This document shows positions 44,200-52,222 of a stretch of 64,000 nt of DNA, one piece after another. Made by a program: the position numbers and the translations under genes. Location: assembly GCA_035455745.1 (NCBI GenBank), contig DATIEP010000059.1, positions 186,001 through 250,000 of the forward strand, written 5' to 3'. A model generated the notes under the pieces. It was given only the letters and a program-made list of their open reading frames with translations. It was not told the DNA's origin and did not search any database. The DNA is from JADGGM01 sp027307005 (GTDB taxonomy: Bacteria > Gemmatimonadota > Gemmatimonadetes > Gemmatimonadales > Gemmatimonadaceae). Position 1 is the first letter of the stretch. The number at the start of each line of letters is the position of its first letter.

Positions 44200-45475
44200 G
44201 CTCTGGATCGTCGCGCAGCGCGAATTCATGGAGCGCGTGCGGTCGCGCTGGTTCATCGTGAGCACGATTCTCGTGCCCGGACTTCTCGGGCTCTCGATTT
44301 TCATTCCGATCTTCTTCACCTCGCGCGCCGCGCCGTCGCCGGACATGGCGCGCGTCACGATCATCGACGCCTCGGGCAGCGGGTTCGGCGCCGGTCTGGC
44401 GGCGCGCCTCGACGGTGGCGTCACCGGCGACACCGCCGCCGAGTACGTCGACGTAGTTCCGGAGGCAATCGCGGCGGCGGAATCCACAGCCACACGCGAC
44501 GTGGTCGCCGGGCGGCGCAAAGGCTACCTGGTGGTCGGTCCGCTCTTGTGGCCAAAGCCGGACGTGCGCTATGCGGGTTCGAACGCGACGTCGACGATCG
44601 ACATGTCCCGCCTTCAGCGCCTGGTGCACGACGAGCTGATCGCAACCCGGCTTCGTTCCGCGGGGATGGACCCGCACCAGGTCGATGCACTCACGGCCTT
44701 GAACCTCCAGATGTCCACCGAACGCCTAACGGCGCGCGGCCGCGGCGGATCCGGCGAGATCGGCAGCGTCGTCGCGTTCATCGTGGCGTTTCTGCTCTAC
44801 ATCACGATCTTTTTCTACGGCCAGATCGTCATGCGCGGCGTGATGGAAGAAAAGCAGACCCGCGTCGCCGAGACAGTGGTGTCGAGCGTTAGGCCGGACA
44901 CGCTGCTGTTCGGAAAAATTCTGGGTGTCGGCGGTGTGGCCGGTGCGCAGCTGCTCATCTCCGGACTGGCGACGATGCTTCTCGTCCAGCGTCGCGGACC
45001 GATATTGGCGCGGCTGCACATCGAGGCGGGTAGCTTTTCACTGCCGCACGTGGCGCCCGGGATGGCAGCACTGCTCGTCGTGTATTTCATCCTCGGCTAC
45101 ATCGTCTATTCGTCCTTGTTCGCGGCGATCGGCTCCATGACGAGCAGCGAGCAGGATGCGCAGCAAGTGCAGATGCCGGTCACGCTGCTGCTGGTGATCA
45201 CGGCGCTGTTCATTCAGCCGGTGAGCTTCACGCCCGAGAGCGCGCTCTCGGAAGCGTTGTCGTTCATTCCGTTTTCATCGCCGATCATCATGCCGCTGCG
45301 CTTGAGCCTCGTGCCGATTCCGGCATGGAAGGTGGCGCTTTCGCTGGCAACGCTGGCGGCGGGATGTTGGCTGGCGGTGTGGGTTGCGGCGCGAATCTAT
45401 CGGACGGGCTTGCTCATGTACGGCAAGCGTCCGTCGCCCCGCGAGCTGCTTCGCTGGGTTCGCGCGAGCCGCTAA
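44192..45475 (+). CDS. ABC-2 exporter permease (NatB-like)
   Basis: 427 residues. One TM near the N-terminus (RWFIVSTILVPGLLGLSIF), a large extracytoplasmic domain (about residues 50-185), then five or six TM segments (IGSVVAFIVAFLLYITIF and following) and the conserved MEEKQTRVAETVVSSVRPDTLLFGKILGV region, which matches ABC-2 permeases of the NatB family. Convergent with pqqE, separated by a hairpin. Confidence 0.88.
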   Translation: MRKLWIVAQREFMERVRSRWFIVSTILVPGLLGLSIFIPIFFTSRAAPSPDMARVTIIDASGSGFGAGLAARLDGGVTGDTAAEYVDVVPEAIAAAESTATRDVVAGRRKGYLVVGPLLWPKPDVRYAGSNATSTIDMSRLQRLVHDELIATRLRSAGMDPHQVDALTALNLQMSTERLTARGRGGSGEIGSVVAFIVAFLLYITIFFYGQIVMRGVMEEKQTRVAETVVSSVRPDTLLFGKILGVGGVAGAQLLISGLATMLLVQRRGPILARLHIEAGSFSLPHVAPGMAALLVVYFILGYIVYSSLFAAIGSMTSSEQDAQQVQMPVTLLLVITALFIQPVSFTPESALSEALSFIPFSSPIIMPLRLSLVPIPAWKVALSLATLAAGCWLAVWVAARIYRTGLLMYGKRPSPRELLRWVRASR

Positions 45476-45502
45476 CCCGGCTGTACCCCCGGCTTCCGGC
45501 GT

Positions 45503-45547
45503 CATCGGTGAGTTTTTGCCTACAAAGTAGGCAAAAACTCACTGATG
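45503..45547. terminator. long near-perfect inverted repeat between convergent genes
   Basis: Arms of 21 bases (45503-45523 and 45527-45547) with one mismatch around an AAA loop. The inner part GCCTAC-AAA-GTAGGC is flanked by A/T tracts within the arms. It is 27 bp after the ABC permease stop and 17 bp before the pqqE stop. It is a strong bidirectional hairpin and probably a terminator, although no T-run follows the stem on either strand. Confidence 0.65.
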
Positions 45548-45564
45548 CTTCGCGCGAATCCCCG

Positions 45565-46677
45565 TCACGATGCCGGTTCCAGCACGCGGTCTTTCGCGCC
45601 GGGCATCTTGCGATAGACGTAGGCGTCGTCGGGTACGTCGGGGCGATCGAGCAAGGCGTCGATCATCGGGCGGTTCGGTGAGAGCGTGCACACCGGATCG
45701 GTGTTGCGCGCGTCGCCCGTGAGGGCGAACGCCTGGCAGCGGCACCCACCGAAATCCACGTGCTTGCGGGCGCAGCTCCGGCACGGCTCGCGCATCCACT
45801 CGTCGCCACGAAACGCCTGGAACGCGCTCGAGTTCTCCCAGATCCATTCGAGGCTACGCTCGCGAACGTTGTCGAACGTGAGCGATGTGATCTGCGAGGC
45901 GGCGTGGCACGGAAGCACGTTGCCGTTCGGCGCGACCATGATGTACAGCGAACCCCACCCGCCGTAACACGGTTTCGGGAATTCACTGTAATAATCCGGC
46001 AGCACGTAGATGATCTGCATCCGCCCCTTGTACTCGGCGGTTTTTCGGTCGGCGATCTCGGCGCTGCGCTCCACCTGCGCGCGCGTCGGCATGAGCGCGT
46101 CGCGATTGGGAACGGCCCAACCGTAGTACTGCGTGTTGGCCAGCTCGACGCGGTCGGCGCCTAACGCTGCGGCCATGTCGATGATCTGCTCCAGCCGGTC
46201 CAGATTCGCGCGGTGCAGCACGACGTTCACCGAGAACGCCACATCGCGTGCTTTGACCCACGCCGCGGCCTGGTGCTTGGCCTCCCAGCTGCGCGTTCCG
46301 GCAATGCGCTCGGCGCTGTCCCGTTCCGAGTCCTGGAAGGAGATCTGCACGTGCTCGAGACCGGCGTCCACCAACCGATCCAGCCGCTCGTGCGTCATGC
46401 CTAACGCAGAGGTCACGAGCGTGCTGTACAACCCTTCGCGGTGCGCGTGGGCGACGATCTCCTCGAGGTCCCGGCGCAGCAGCGGCTCGCCGCCGGAGAG
46501 ACCGAGCTGCAGCACGCCCAGCTGCCGCGCCTCGCTGATCACCCGCTTCCAATCGTCCGTCCCGAGCTCAGCCTTGGACAGCACGAGATCCAGCGGATTG
46601 GAGCAGTACGGGCAGTGCAGCGGACAGCGATGCGTCAGTTCCGCGAGCAGCGTGGTTGGCCGGCGTTCTGTCTGCAT
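45565..46677 (-). CDS. pqqE: PqqE, radical-SAM enzyme of PQQ synthesis
   Basis: 370 residues. THRCPLHCPYCSNPLDLV carries the CX3CX2C radical-SAM cluster motif; LGLSGGEPLLRRDL is the GGE motif. A SPASM-type C-terminus holds auxiliary-cluster cysteines (KPCYGG, VLPCHAAS, EPCRSCARK, FGGCRCQAF, DPVC). PqqE links Glu and Tyr of the PqqA peptide. ATG 46677 is chosen because conserved residues begin there; it has no good Shine-Dalgarno and lies 17 nt past a terminator. Upstream neighbour is pqqA. Confidence 0.93.
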   Translation of the reverse strand: MQTERRPTTLLAELTHRCPLHCPYCSNPLDLVLSKAELGTDDWKRVISEARQLGVLQLGLSGGEPLLRRDLEEIVAHAHREGLYSTLVTSALGMTHERLDRLVDAGLEHVQISFQDSERDSAERIAGTRSWEAKHQAAAWVKARDVAFSVNVVLHRANLDRLEQIIDMAAALGADRVELANTQYYGWAVPNRDALMPTRAQVERSAEIADRKTAEYKGRMQIIYVLPDYYSEFPKPCYGGWGSLYIMVAPNGNVLPCHAASQITSLTFDNVRERSLEWIWENSSAFQAFRGDEWMREPCRSCARKHVDFGGCRCQAFALTGDARNTDPVCTLSPNRPMIDALLDRPDVPDDAYVYRKMPGAKDRVLEPAS

Positions 46678-46693
46678 GATATCGAATACAAGT

Positions 46694-46719
46694 AAAAAAG
46701 GGCCCGCCGCGGCGAGCCC
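46694..46719 (-). terminator. intrinsic terminator between pqqA and pqqE
   Basis: On the minus strand a GC-rich stem of nine pairs (one G-T) is followed by six T residues. It falls between the pqqA stop (46744) and the pqqE start (46677), so most transcripts from the pqqA promoter should end here and only a fraction read into pqqE. Confidence 0.8.
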
Positions 46720-46743
46720 CTTGCCTTCCGTCAACCCGGCGAC

Positions 46744-46818
46744 TTAACGCCGAGCGACGTAGGCGGTCACTTCCATCGTCACTTCCACCACTTCGAATTC
46801 AGGCTTCGTCCAGGACAT
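46744..46818 (-). CDS. pqqA: PqqA precursor peptide, 24 residues
   Basis: A frame of 24 codons plus TAA. It begins MSWTKPEFEVVEV and ends EVTAYVARR. Glu16 and Tyr20, the residues joined by PqqE to make PQQ, are in the conserved E-x3-Y arrangement (EVTAY) and at the usual positions, and the length is normal for PqqA. GGAG sits 8 nt before the ATG. It lies immediately upstream of pqqE with a terminator between. This confirms a PQQ biosynthetic locus. Confidence 0.92.
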   Translation of the reverse strand: MSWTKPEFEVVEVTMEVTAYVARR

Positions 46819-46860
46819 TGTATCTCTCCAGCGTTGTTGTCATGACGTCCTACCATCCTA

Positions 46861-46875
46861 GGCACGCCATGTGCC
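46861..46875 (-). promoter_or_regulatory. candidate sigma-54 (-24/-12) promoter of pqqA
   Basis: Read on the minus strand, GGCACATGGCGTGCC has the GG and GC dinucleotides at the -24/-12 spacing (GG-N10-GC) and GGCAC matching the consensus half. It would start transcription near 46850, giving a short leader to pqqA. An NtrC-type regulator is encoded just upstream. The -12 half is only a partial match. Confidence 0.45.
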
Positions 46876-46955
46876 GCGCTCCCTGAATTCAGCAACGCGT
46901 TCATTGGCAACAATTTGTGCTGTAGAGCTCGCTGAGATCGTCGTCCACTCGACGC

Positions 46956-46988
46956 GTGATTTCGCCCAAAGTTGGGTGATTTCACCCA
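46956..46988. promoter_or_regulatory. paired enhancer-like sites upstream of pqqA
   Basis: Two copies of GTGATTTCRCCCA (46956-46968 and 46976-46988) with a 20-bp period, the second lying in the perfect palindrome TGGGTGATTTCACCCA (46973-46988). They sit about 105-140 bp upstream of the predicted pqqA start point and directly after the NtrC-type gene's stop, the usual distance for an NtrC-family activator's enhancer sites. Confidence 0.5.
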
Positions 46989-47009
46989 GTACGCCGGTCG
47001 AACTCCTCT

Positions 47010-48356
47010 CTAGAGACCGAACTTCTTGAGTCGATAGCGCAGCGTGTCACGGCTGATACCGAGTCGCTGCGCGGCCTTCGTTTGATTGCCGGCGGATTCT
47101 CGCAGCGCCTGCTCGATCAGTGATCGCTCCAACTGCGACAGATCCACTCCGTTTCCCGGCAAAGAGCTCGATGCATCGACCGAGCTCATCAACGACAGAT
47201 GCTTGGACTCGAGCATGCCGCCTTGGCTCCAGAGTACCGCGCGCTCGATCACGTGGCTCAGCTCGCGAACATTGCCCGGCCACGGGTACGCCAGCATTGC
47301 CGCTCGGGCATCGGGGTCGATGCCGCGCACGTCCTTTCCGTACTTGGCCGTGAACCGCGAGAGAAACCGGTCGGCCAGGAGTATGACGTCCTGACCCCGG
47401 TCGCGCAGCGGCGGAAGGTGCAGCACGATGACCGCGAGGCGAAAGAACAGATCCTTGCGGAACGCGCCGGTTTGCGCGTCGCGCTCGAGGTCGCGATTCG
47501 TGGCCGCGATGATGTGGACGTTCACTTTTCGGTCGCGCAGGCCGCCCACCCGCCTAACGACTCCCTCTTCCACGGCGCGCAGCAGCTTGCCCTGCAGCGA
47601 CACTTCGACGTCGCCGACCTCGTCGAGAAACAGCGTCCCGCCTTCCGCCGCCTCGAACAACCCGATCTTCGACTCCTTTGCGTCGGTGAACGCGCCTCGC
47701 TCGTACCCGAACAACTCCGCTTCGATGAGGTTGGCCGGAAGTGCAGTACACGTGAGCTCGATGAACGGCTTGGCGGCGAGCCGGCCCGACGCGTGGATCG
47801 TTCGTGCGAGCAGGCCCTTCCCGGTACCGGTTTCGCCGGTGATGAGCACGGGCGGCGTTTCCCCGAGCGCCGCGACCTGCCGGGCGCGGTCGAGCACCGC
47901 ACGCATGGGCGGGGACTCACCGATGAGTTGGGCGAAGTGCAGATCGGCGGCGGCGCGTTTGCGGTGATACGACAGCTCGTGCTTGAGCAGCGACGTTTCG
48001 CGCGCGCGATCGGCGAGCAGCTTCAGCTCCTCCAGATCCACCGGTTTCTTGAGGTAGTCGAACGCGCCTAACTTGACAGCTTCCACCGCGCCCTCGATCG
48101 TGCCGAACGCCGTCATGATGATGACGGGAATCGCCTTGTCGAATTCGTGGATGCGCTGCATGAGCGTGATCCCGCTCATGCCCGGCAACCGCAGATCGGC
48201 GAACACCACGTCGGGCCGCAGCTTGTCGAGCAAGTCCAGCGCGTGCTCGGCGTCGCCGGCCACCTCCGCGTCGTAGCCGCTCTCCGACAAGTACGCCTTG
48301 ATCGAGCGCGCGAGCGTGCGCTCGTCGTCCACCACCAGGACGCTGGGGCCGCTCAC
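47010..48356 (-). CDS. NtrC-family sigma-54 activator (REC-AAA+-HTH)
   Basis: 448 residues. Receiver (VLVVDDERTLARSIK, phosphoacceptor Asp in VFADLRLPGMSG), AAA+ domain with Walker A GETGTGKG, the sigma-54 contact loop GYERGAFTDAKESK, Walker B GGTLFLDEVGDV, and a C-terminal Fis-type HTH (QTKAAQRLGISRDTLRYRLKK). The loop reads GAFTDA rather than GAFTGA. It starts with GTG 48356, overlapping the kinase stop (GTGA), so the pair is co-transcribed. It probably activates a sigma-54 promoter; the pqqA upstream region is a candidate target. Confidence 0.93.
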   Translation of the reverse strand: MSGPSVLVVDDERTLARSIKAYLSESGYDAEVAGDAEHALDLLDKLRPDVVFADLRLPGMSGITLMQRIHEFDKAIPVIIMTAFGTIEGAVEAVKLGAFDYLKKPVDLEELKLLADRARETSLLKHELSYHRKRAAADLHFAQLIGESPPMRAVLDRARQVAALGETPPVLITGETGTGKGLLARTIHASGRLAAKPFIELTCTALPANLIEAELFGYERGAFTDAKESKIGLFEAAEGGTLFLDEVGDVEVSLQGKLLRAVEEGVVRRVGGLRDRKVNVHIIAATNRDLERDAQTGAFRKDLFFRLAVIVLHLPPLRDRGQDVILLADRFLSRFTAKYGKDVRGIDPDARAAMLAYPWPGNVRELSHVIERAVLWSQGGMLESKHLSLMSSVDASSSLPGNGVDLSQLERSLIEQALRESAGNQTKAAQRLGISRDTLRYRLKKFGL

Positions 48357-49930
48357 GTGATGCTCGCCGGCGCCGGCGGTGTCTCGACCACTCCGCGAGG
48401 CGCGTGCGCACCGGCCGCGGGCAGCCGCATCCGGACCATGGTGCCGCCGCCCGGACGCCCGGCGCCGCTCTCGATCTCGAGCTGGCCGCCGTTCTGCTCC
48501 GTGTACCGCTTGGCAGTCGCGAGGCCGAGGCCGGTTCCTCCCTGCCGCGTGGTGAAGAACGGTTCGCACACCGAGGGCAGCACCTGGTCGGGAATCCCGA
48601 CGCCCGTGTCGGAGATCTCGATCGACACGCCGCCTAACGCAGTGCCCGCGTGATCGGCGTGCGCGGAGACGCACAGCACGCCGCCCTCCGGCATCGCGTC
48701 CAGCGCATTCGAGAGCACCTCCACCAGCGCCTGCTCCACCTGGACCGGATCCACGCGCACGTCGGGGAGCCCGGGCGCAACGCGCACCTGGACATCGACG
48801 CGGCGATCCGCTGCCAACTTCCGGAACGGCGCCACCGCGTCCTGAACGATGCGCATCACGGTATCGGGCAGCGGATGAAACGGCGCGGGGCGCGAGAAGT
48901 CGAGCAAGTGTGTGACGCGTTTGTCGAGGCGATCCGCCTCGTAGATGATGTCCTGCAGATGCTCGCGCGACTCCTCGTTCTTCGTGCGCTTGAGCGCCAC
49001 CTGCGCCGCTGCGCGCAGGCTCGCGAGCGGATTGCGCAGCCCGTGCGCCACGGCCGCCGACATCTCGCCGATCGATGCCAACCGCTCGGCGTGGACCAGC
49101 TGCCGCTGCGTTTGCTGCAGCTGCGCGACCTTCGCCTCGAGCTCGGTGTTGAGCCGCACCATGTCGGCGCGCGACTCGCGCAGCTTCTCCGTCATGTGCC
49201 CGAAGGCGCGCGCCAGATCGCCCACCTCGTCATTGGAAGCGACGGCGATCGGGTGATCCAGCTTGCCGCCGCCGACGATCGCCATGGCTTTGCCCAATTC
49301 GCTGATCGGCCGCGCGATCCCGCGCGCGATGAGCCACGATGCAAAGGTGCCCAAGCCTAACGCAAGAACCAGAATGCCGATCAGCACCCGGTCTTCGCCG
49401 GTGAGAATGTCCTCGAGCCGCGCATACGCCCCGCGCACGCTGGACTCGCGCGCGCGGCGATACACGTCCCGGTTGACCTCCTGGAGCGCCGGCTGCAGCC
49501 GGTCGCGCAGCTCCCCCTGCGCCAGTCGAAATGCATCGGTGTGATGGCCGGCGTCGTACAGCGTGAAGACGCTGTCCCCCACCAGGAGCATCTGCCGCTG
49601 GATCGCGTCGACGCCGTCCGCGAGATCCGATTCGCCCGGCCTCAGCAGCGCGCGCCAGCGACCTTGCCAGTACGAGACGACCTGCCGGTTCACCTCGAAG
49701 TCGCGCCGCGCCGCGGGATCCATCCCGCTCAGATAGCGCCAGATCACCTGCGACTCGTTGAACATTGCATCCTCGAGCTCGGCGTAGGTGCGCGTGCGCG
49801 CCATGTTCTCGCCCAACGCCTGCAGCGCCCGCCGCTCCTGCACATTCGTACGAATGGCCTCCGCGCCGATGAGCAGCGCGGGAACGACCATCAGCGTGAA
49901 TCCGAGGAGGAGCTTTCGGCGGACGGTCAT
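48353..49930 (-). CDS. sensor histidine kinase, NtrB-like partner of the NtrC regulator
   Basis: 525 residues. An N-terminal TM, an extracytoplasmic helical sensor (about 30-190), a second TM (VLIGILVLALGLGTFASWLI), a HAMP linker (RGIARPISELGKAM), a coiled coil (LNTELEAKVAQLQQTQRQL) and HisKA with AVAHGLRNPLASLRAA. The catalytic domain has LSNALDAMPEGG and GGTGLGLATAKRY. The first H-box residue pair is HG instead of the commoner HE. It phosphorylates the downstream NtrC-type regulator; the signal is unknown. Confidence 0.9.
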   Translation of the reverse strand: MTVRRKLLLGFTLMVVPALLIGAEAIRTNVQERRALQALGENMARTRTYAELEDAMFNESQVIWRYLSGMDPAARRDFEVNRQVVSYWQGRWRALLRPGESDLADGVDAIQRQMLLVGDSVFTLYDAGHHTDAFRLAQGELRDRLQPALQEVNRDVYRRARESSVRGAYARLEDILTGEDRVLIGILVLALGLGTFASWLIARGIARPISELGKAMAIVGGGKLDHPIAVASNDEVGDLARAFGHMTEKLRESRADMVRLNTELEAKVAQLQQTQRQLVHAERLASIGEMSAAVAHGLRNPLASLRAAAQVALKRTKNEESREHLQDIIYEADRLDKRVTHLLDFSRPAPFHPLPDTVMRIVQDAVAPFRKLAADRRVDVQVRVAPGLPDVRVDPVQVEQALVEVLSNALDAMPEGGVLCVSAHADHAGTALGGVSIEISDTGVGIPDQVLPSVCEPFFTTRQGGTGLGLATAKRYTEQNGGQLEIESGAGRPGGGTMVRMRLPAAGAHAPRGVVETPPAPASIT

Positions 49931-50005
49931 GTTCGATCCACCTGGGGTATGCGACGCGTTCCGAAGCTTACTCGACGACCGCCGCGCGCGGATGAGCGAC
50001 GCAAC

Positions 50006-50410
50006 TCACCGGGTGTCGTGGTCGGTGCGTCCCTGCGCGCGTTCGCGACGCCGCTCGAGCTCCGCACGGGCGTCTCGCTTTCGGCTCACGATGCCCAGCA
50101 GCCCAGTCCAACCCATCGAGACCAGCACCAGGATCCATCCCGCCTGACAGGCCGTCAGGAAGACAGCGAGACGCCAAGGCGAGGGATTGTCGAAGCCCGG
50201 CACCACTCGGGCGACGAGCGGCGCGAGCGCCGGCGCCGAAAGCGCCACGATCACCGCCGCAATCACGAACAGCGCGAGCGCGACCTGCGCCATCGCCCGC
50301 GGCCAGGTCCCCTGCTGGCGAAACTCGCGGGCGCGGACGCCGGCGCTCAACGCGAGCACGAGGCCTCCAATCCACTGAAGCGCAGCCAGGTAGGGGACTA
50401 ACCGATTCAT
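50006..50410 (-). CDS. small membrane protein, unknown function
   Basis: 134 residues, about four hydrophobic segments (LAALQWIGGLVLALSAGV, MAQVALALFVIAAVIVAL, LAVFLTACQAGWILVLVSMG) and a basic, coiled C-terminus (RKRDARAELERRRERAQG). ATG 50410 is selected because the segment before it (open to 50743) is antisense to the bacilliredoxin gene. No family recognised. Confidence 0.5.
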   Translation of the reverse strand: MNRLVPYLAALQWIGGLVLALSAGVRAREFRQQGTWPRAMAQVALALFVIAAVIVALSAPALAPLVARVVPGFDNPSPWRLAVFLTACQAGWILVLVSMGWTGLLGIVSRKRDARAELERRRERAQGRTDHDTR

Positions 50411-50466
50411 GGCTGGCGAGGCGCTTCGTGCATCGACCGCCGGCGATGTGGCACTCGATCGACCGA

Positions 50467-50883
50467 CTAGCAGTGCTCGTCGAACGCCGCCACGAGATCC
50501 TGCGCGATGGACGCCGCGCTGCGCCCCTCGATTTGGTGCCGCTCCAGCATGTACACCAGCTTGCCGTCCTTGAGCAGGCCGATCTGCGGCGAGGACGGAC
50601 CGTATCCCGTGAAGTAGCTGCGTGCGCGGGCTGTTGCGTCGAGGTCCTGGCCGGCGAAGACGGTGGTCAGCGTGGCAGGCACGCGCTCGTGCTCGAGCGC
50701 CAGCGCAACGGCCGGCCGCGCGTTGCGCGCCGCGCATCCGCAAATCGAGTTCACGACGACCAGCGCCGTGCCGCGCACATCGCGCAGCGTCTCGTCCACT
50801 TCTTCCGGGGTGCGCAATTCTCGCACGCCGAGCCGCGTGAGTTCCTCGCGCATCGGGGTGACGAATCGTTCATCGTACGGCAT
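50467..50883 (-). CDS. bacilliredoxin (BrxA/BrxB, YphP/YqiW family)
   Basis: 138 residues, thioredoxin-like. VVVNSICGCAARNARPAV carries the CGC active site typical of bacilliredoxins, which remove bacillithiol from proteins. Further family elements are TTVFAGQDLDATARAR and SPQIGLLKDGKLVYMLERHQIEGRS. Bacillithiol or a similar thiol may be used in this organism. It is transcribed separately from the next genes. Confidence 0.88.
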   Translation of the reverse strand: MPYDERFVTPMREELTRLGVRELRTPEEVDETLRDVRGTALVVVNSICGCAARNARPAVALALEHERVPATLTTVFAGQDLDATARARSYFTGYGPSSPQIGLLKDGKLVYMLERHQIEGRSAASIAQDLVAAFDEHC

Positions 50884-50917
50884 GGTGTCTCACGTCTGAA
50901 GTGAAGCCGAGCGACGA

Positions 50918-51304
50918 CTACAGATCATCCTCGGTCTCGCCGTCGCGTACGAGGGCCAGGATGGCGGTCTGCGGAACGACGAGGTAGCGGTCGCCCTCGA
51001 ACGTGATCTCGACGCCGGCCTTACGGAAGAATAGCGCGTAATCGCCGACGCGTGCCTGCATCGGAACGAATCGCGTTTCACGCCGGGCGTTGCGCCAGGG
51101 CTCGTCGCCAAGCTCGCCCGGGTCCGGCATCGGGAGGCCCGGCCCGGTCGCGGCGATCCGGCCGCCCTGCACCGCCTGGTTGTCGACGGCGGTCGGCGGA
51201 AGATAAAGGCCCACCTTGCTGCGCTCCTCGCCTTCTTCGAGCGCTACGAGGACGCGATCGCCGACGACGATGAGGGACTTCGAGCTGCGAGGCTTGAGGG
51301 GCAC
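50918..51304 (-). CDS. GroES-like co-chaperonin
   Basis: 128 residues. LIVVGDRVLVALEEGEERSKVGLYLPPTA is the GroES/Cpn10 N-terminal half, and EGDRYLVVPQTAILALV the C-terminal half; the mobile-loop region lies between. No groEL is next to it, so this is a second or stand-alone form, probably a distinct subfamily. GTG 51304 is chosen; no strong ribosome site was seen. The frame extends upstream to 51643 antisense to the next gene's coding sequence. Confidence 0.75.
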   Translation of the reverse strand: MPLKPRSSKSLIVVGDRVLVALEEGEERSKVGLYLPPTAVDNQAVQGGRIAATGPGLPMPDPGELGDEPWRNARRETRFVPMQARVGDYALFFRKAGVEITFEGDRYLVVPQTAILALVRDGETEDDL

Positions 51305-51384
51305 GGATCGCCGGATGGAAAGGTGGTGCGCTCGTCGCGCGCGCGGGAAAGATAACGGTCGTTTGCACGCAACGGGAACGCGCG

Positions 51385-51888
51385 TCAGACGTGCTTCTCG
51401 CCGCCCCGCTCTTTCTCGATGAGCGACGAGCGCACGGCCTGGACGACGACGGCGAGCACGACCGCGAACACGACGATCGCGACCTCGCGCCGCAGGAGCG
51501 TGGTGAGTGACATCGGCAGCCAGTTCGCCCACTCGGCGCGCTCCTGGCCGATCCGCTCGACGTGCATGGCGATGAGCACGGCGCTGAACACCGCCTCGGC
51601 GACGGTTTCGACGGCCGCAAACAGCGGCGCGCGCCAGAGCCATTGGTGCACCGGATGGTTGCCCAGGTAGGCGGCCGCCATGCCTAACAGAACGATGTAG
51701 CCGAGGGCGAAGACCGGCAGGATCTCCCAGACGGTCAGCGCGTGGCTCGACAGCACGAGCAGCCGCAGCAGCCGGATGATTACGGCGGTGAGTGCGGCCA
51801 TGCCGATGAGCGACAGCGACACACGCCGCGGCAGCTTCAGCTCGATGGCGCGAAACTCGATGGTGCGACGCGGGAAAAATTCTGGCAT
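51385..51888 (-). CDS. integral membrane protein, unknown function
   Basis: 167 residues with four hydrophobic segments (LSLIGMAALTAVIIRLLRLLV, ILPVFALGYIVLLGMAAAYLG, APLFAAVETVAEAVFSAVLIA and VAIVVFAVVLAVVVQAVR) and a positively charged C-terminus. Family not recognised. It is preceded by a small single-TM gene and the hybrid kinase gene on the same strand and may be part of that transcript. Confidence 0.55.
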   Translation of the reverse strand: MPEFFPRRTIEFRAIELKLPRRVSLSLIGMAALTAVIIRLLRLLVLSSHALTVWEILPVFALGYIVLLGMAAAYLGNHPVHQWLWRAPLFAAVETVAEAVFSAVLIAMHVERIGQERAEWANWLPMSLTTLLRREVAIVVFAVVLAVVVQAVRSSLIEKERGGEKHV

Positions 51889-51928
51889 GCCTAAGCGAGA
51901 GCGGTGGGCATCGCGATCCGGCCGGCGC

Positions 51929-52201
51929 TCATTCGGCCGGGCGCGCCCCGGTGGAGACGCCGGGATACCGCCGGAGGAGCCGCTCGCCCGGAGAAAGATG
52001 ATCGTCTTCCGCGGGCTCGTTCGCCTGGCGCTCCTTCAGTTCCTTGGTCATGAGGTGGAGCTCGGCCATCGTCGCCGCCGCACGCACCGCGGCGTCGGCC
52101 CGCTGCGCGGACAGCCGTCTGAGCCGCACGAAAATGAAGACCGCGCAACCCAGCGTACCCAGTGTCAGAAAGCTCAGCAGCAGCGCGAACCGTGGCTCCA
52201 T
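51929..52201 (-). CDS. small single-TM protein, unknown function
   Basis: 90 residues. An N-terminal TM (FALLLSFLTLGTLGCAVFIFVRL) and a helical, charged cytoplasmic part (AATMAELHLMTKELKERQANE). It begins 21 bp after the hybrid kinase stop and probably belongs to its transcript. No family recognised. Confidence 0.5.
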   Translation of the reverse strand: MEPRFALLLSFLTLGTLGCAVFIFVRLRRLSAQRADAAVRAAATMAELHLMTKELKERQANEPAEDDHLSPGERLLRRYPGVSTGARPAE

Positions 52202-52222
52202 CGGTCCTCGGATGTGATTCCG

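Noticed and set aside
45503..45547. Insertion-sequence end or transposon remnant
   Set aside because: No transposase-like frame or target duplication surrounds the hairpin; position between convergent stops fits a terminator better.
46677..46734. pqqE starting at TTG 46734
   Set aside because: The extension would be translated from the terminator hairpin and lacks similarity; the conserved N-terminus begins at ATG 46677.
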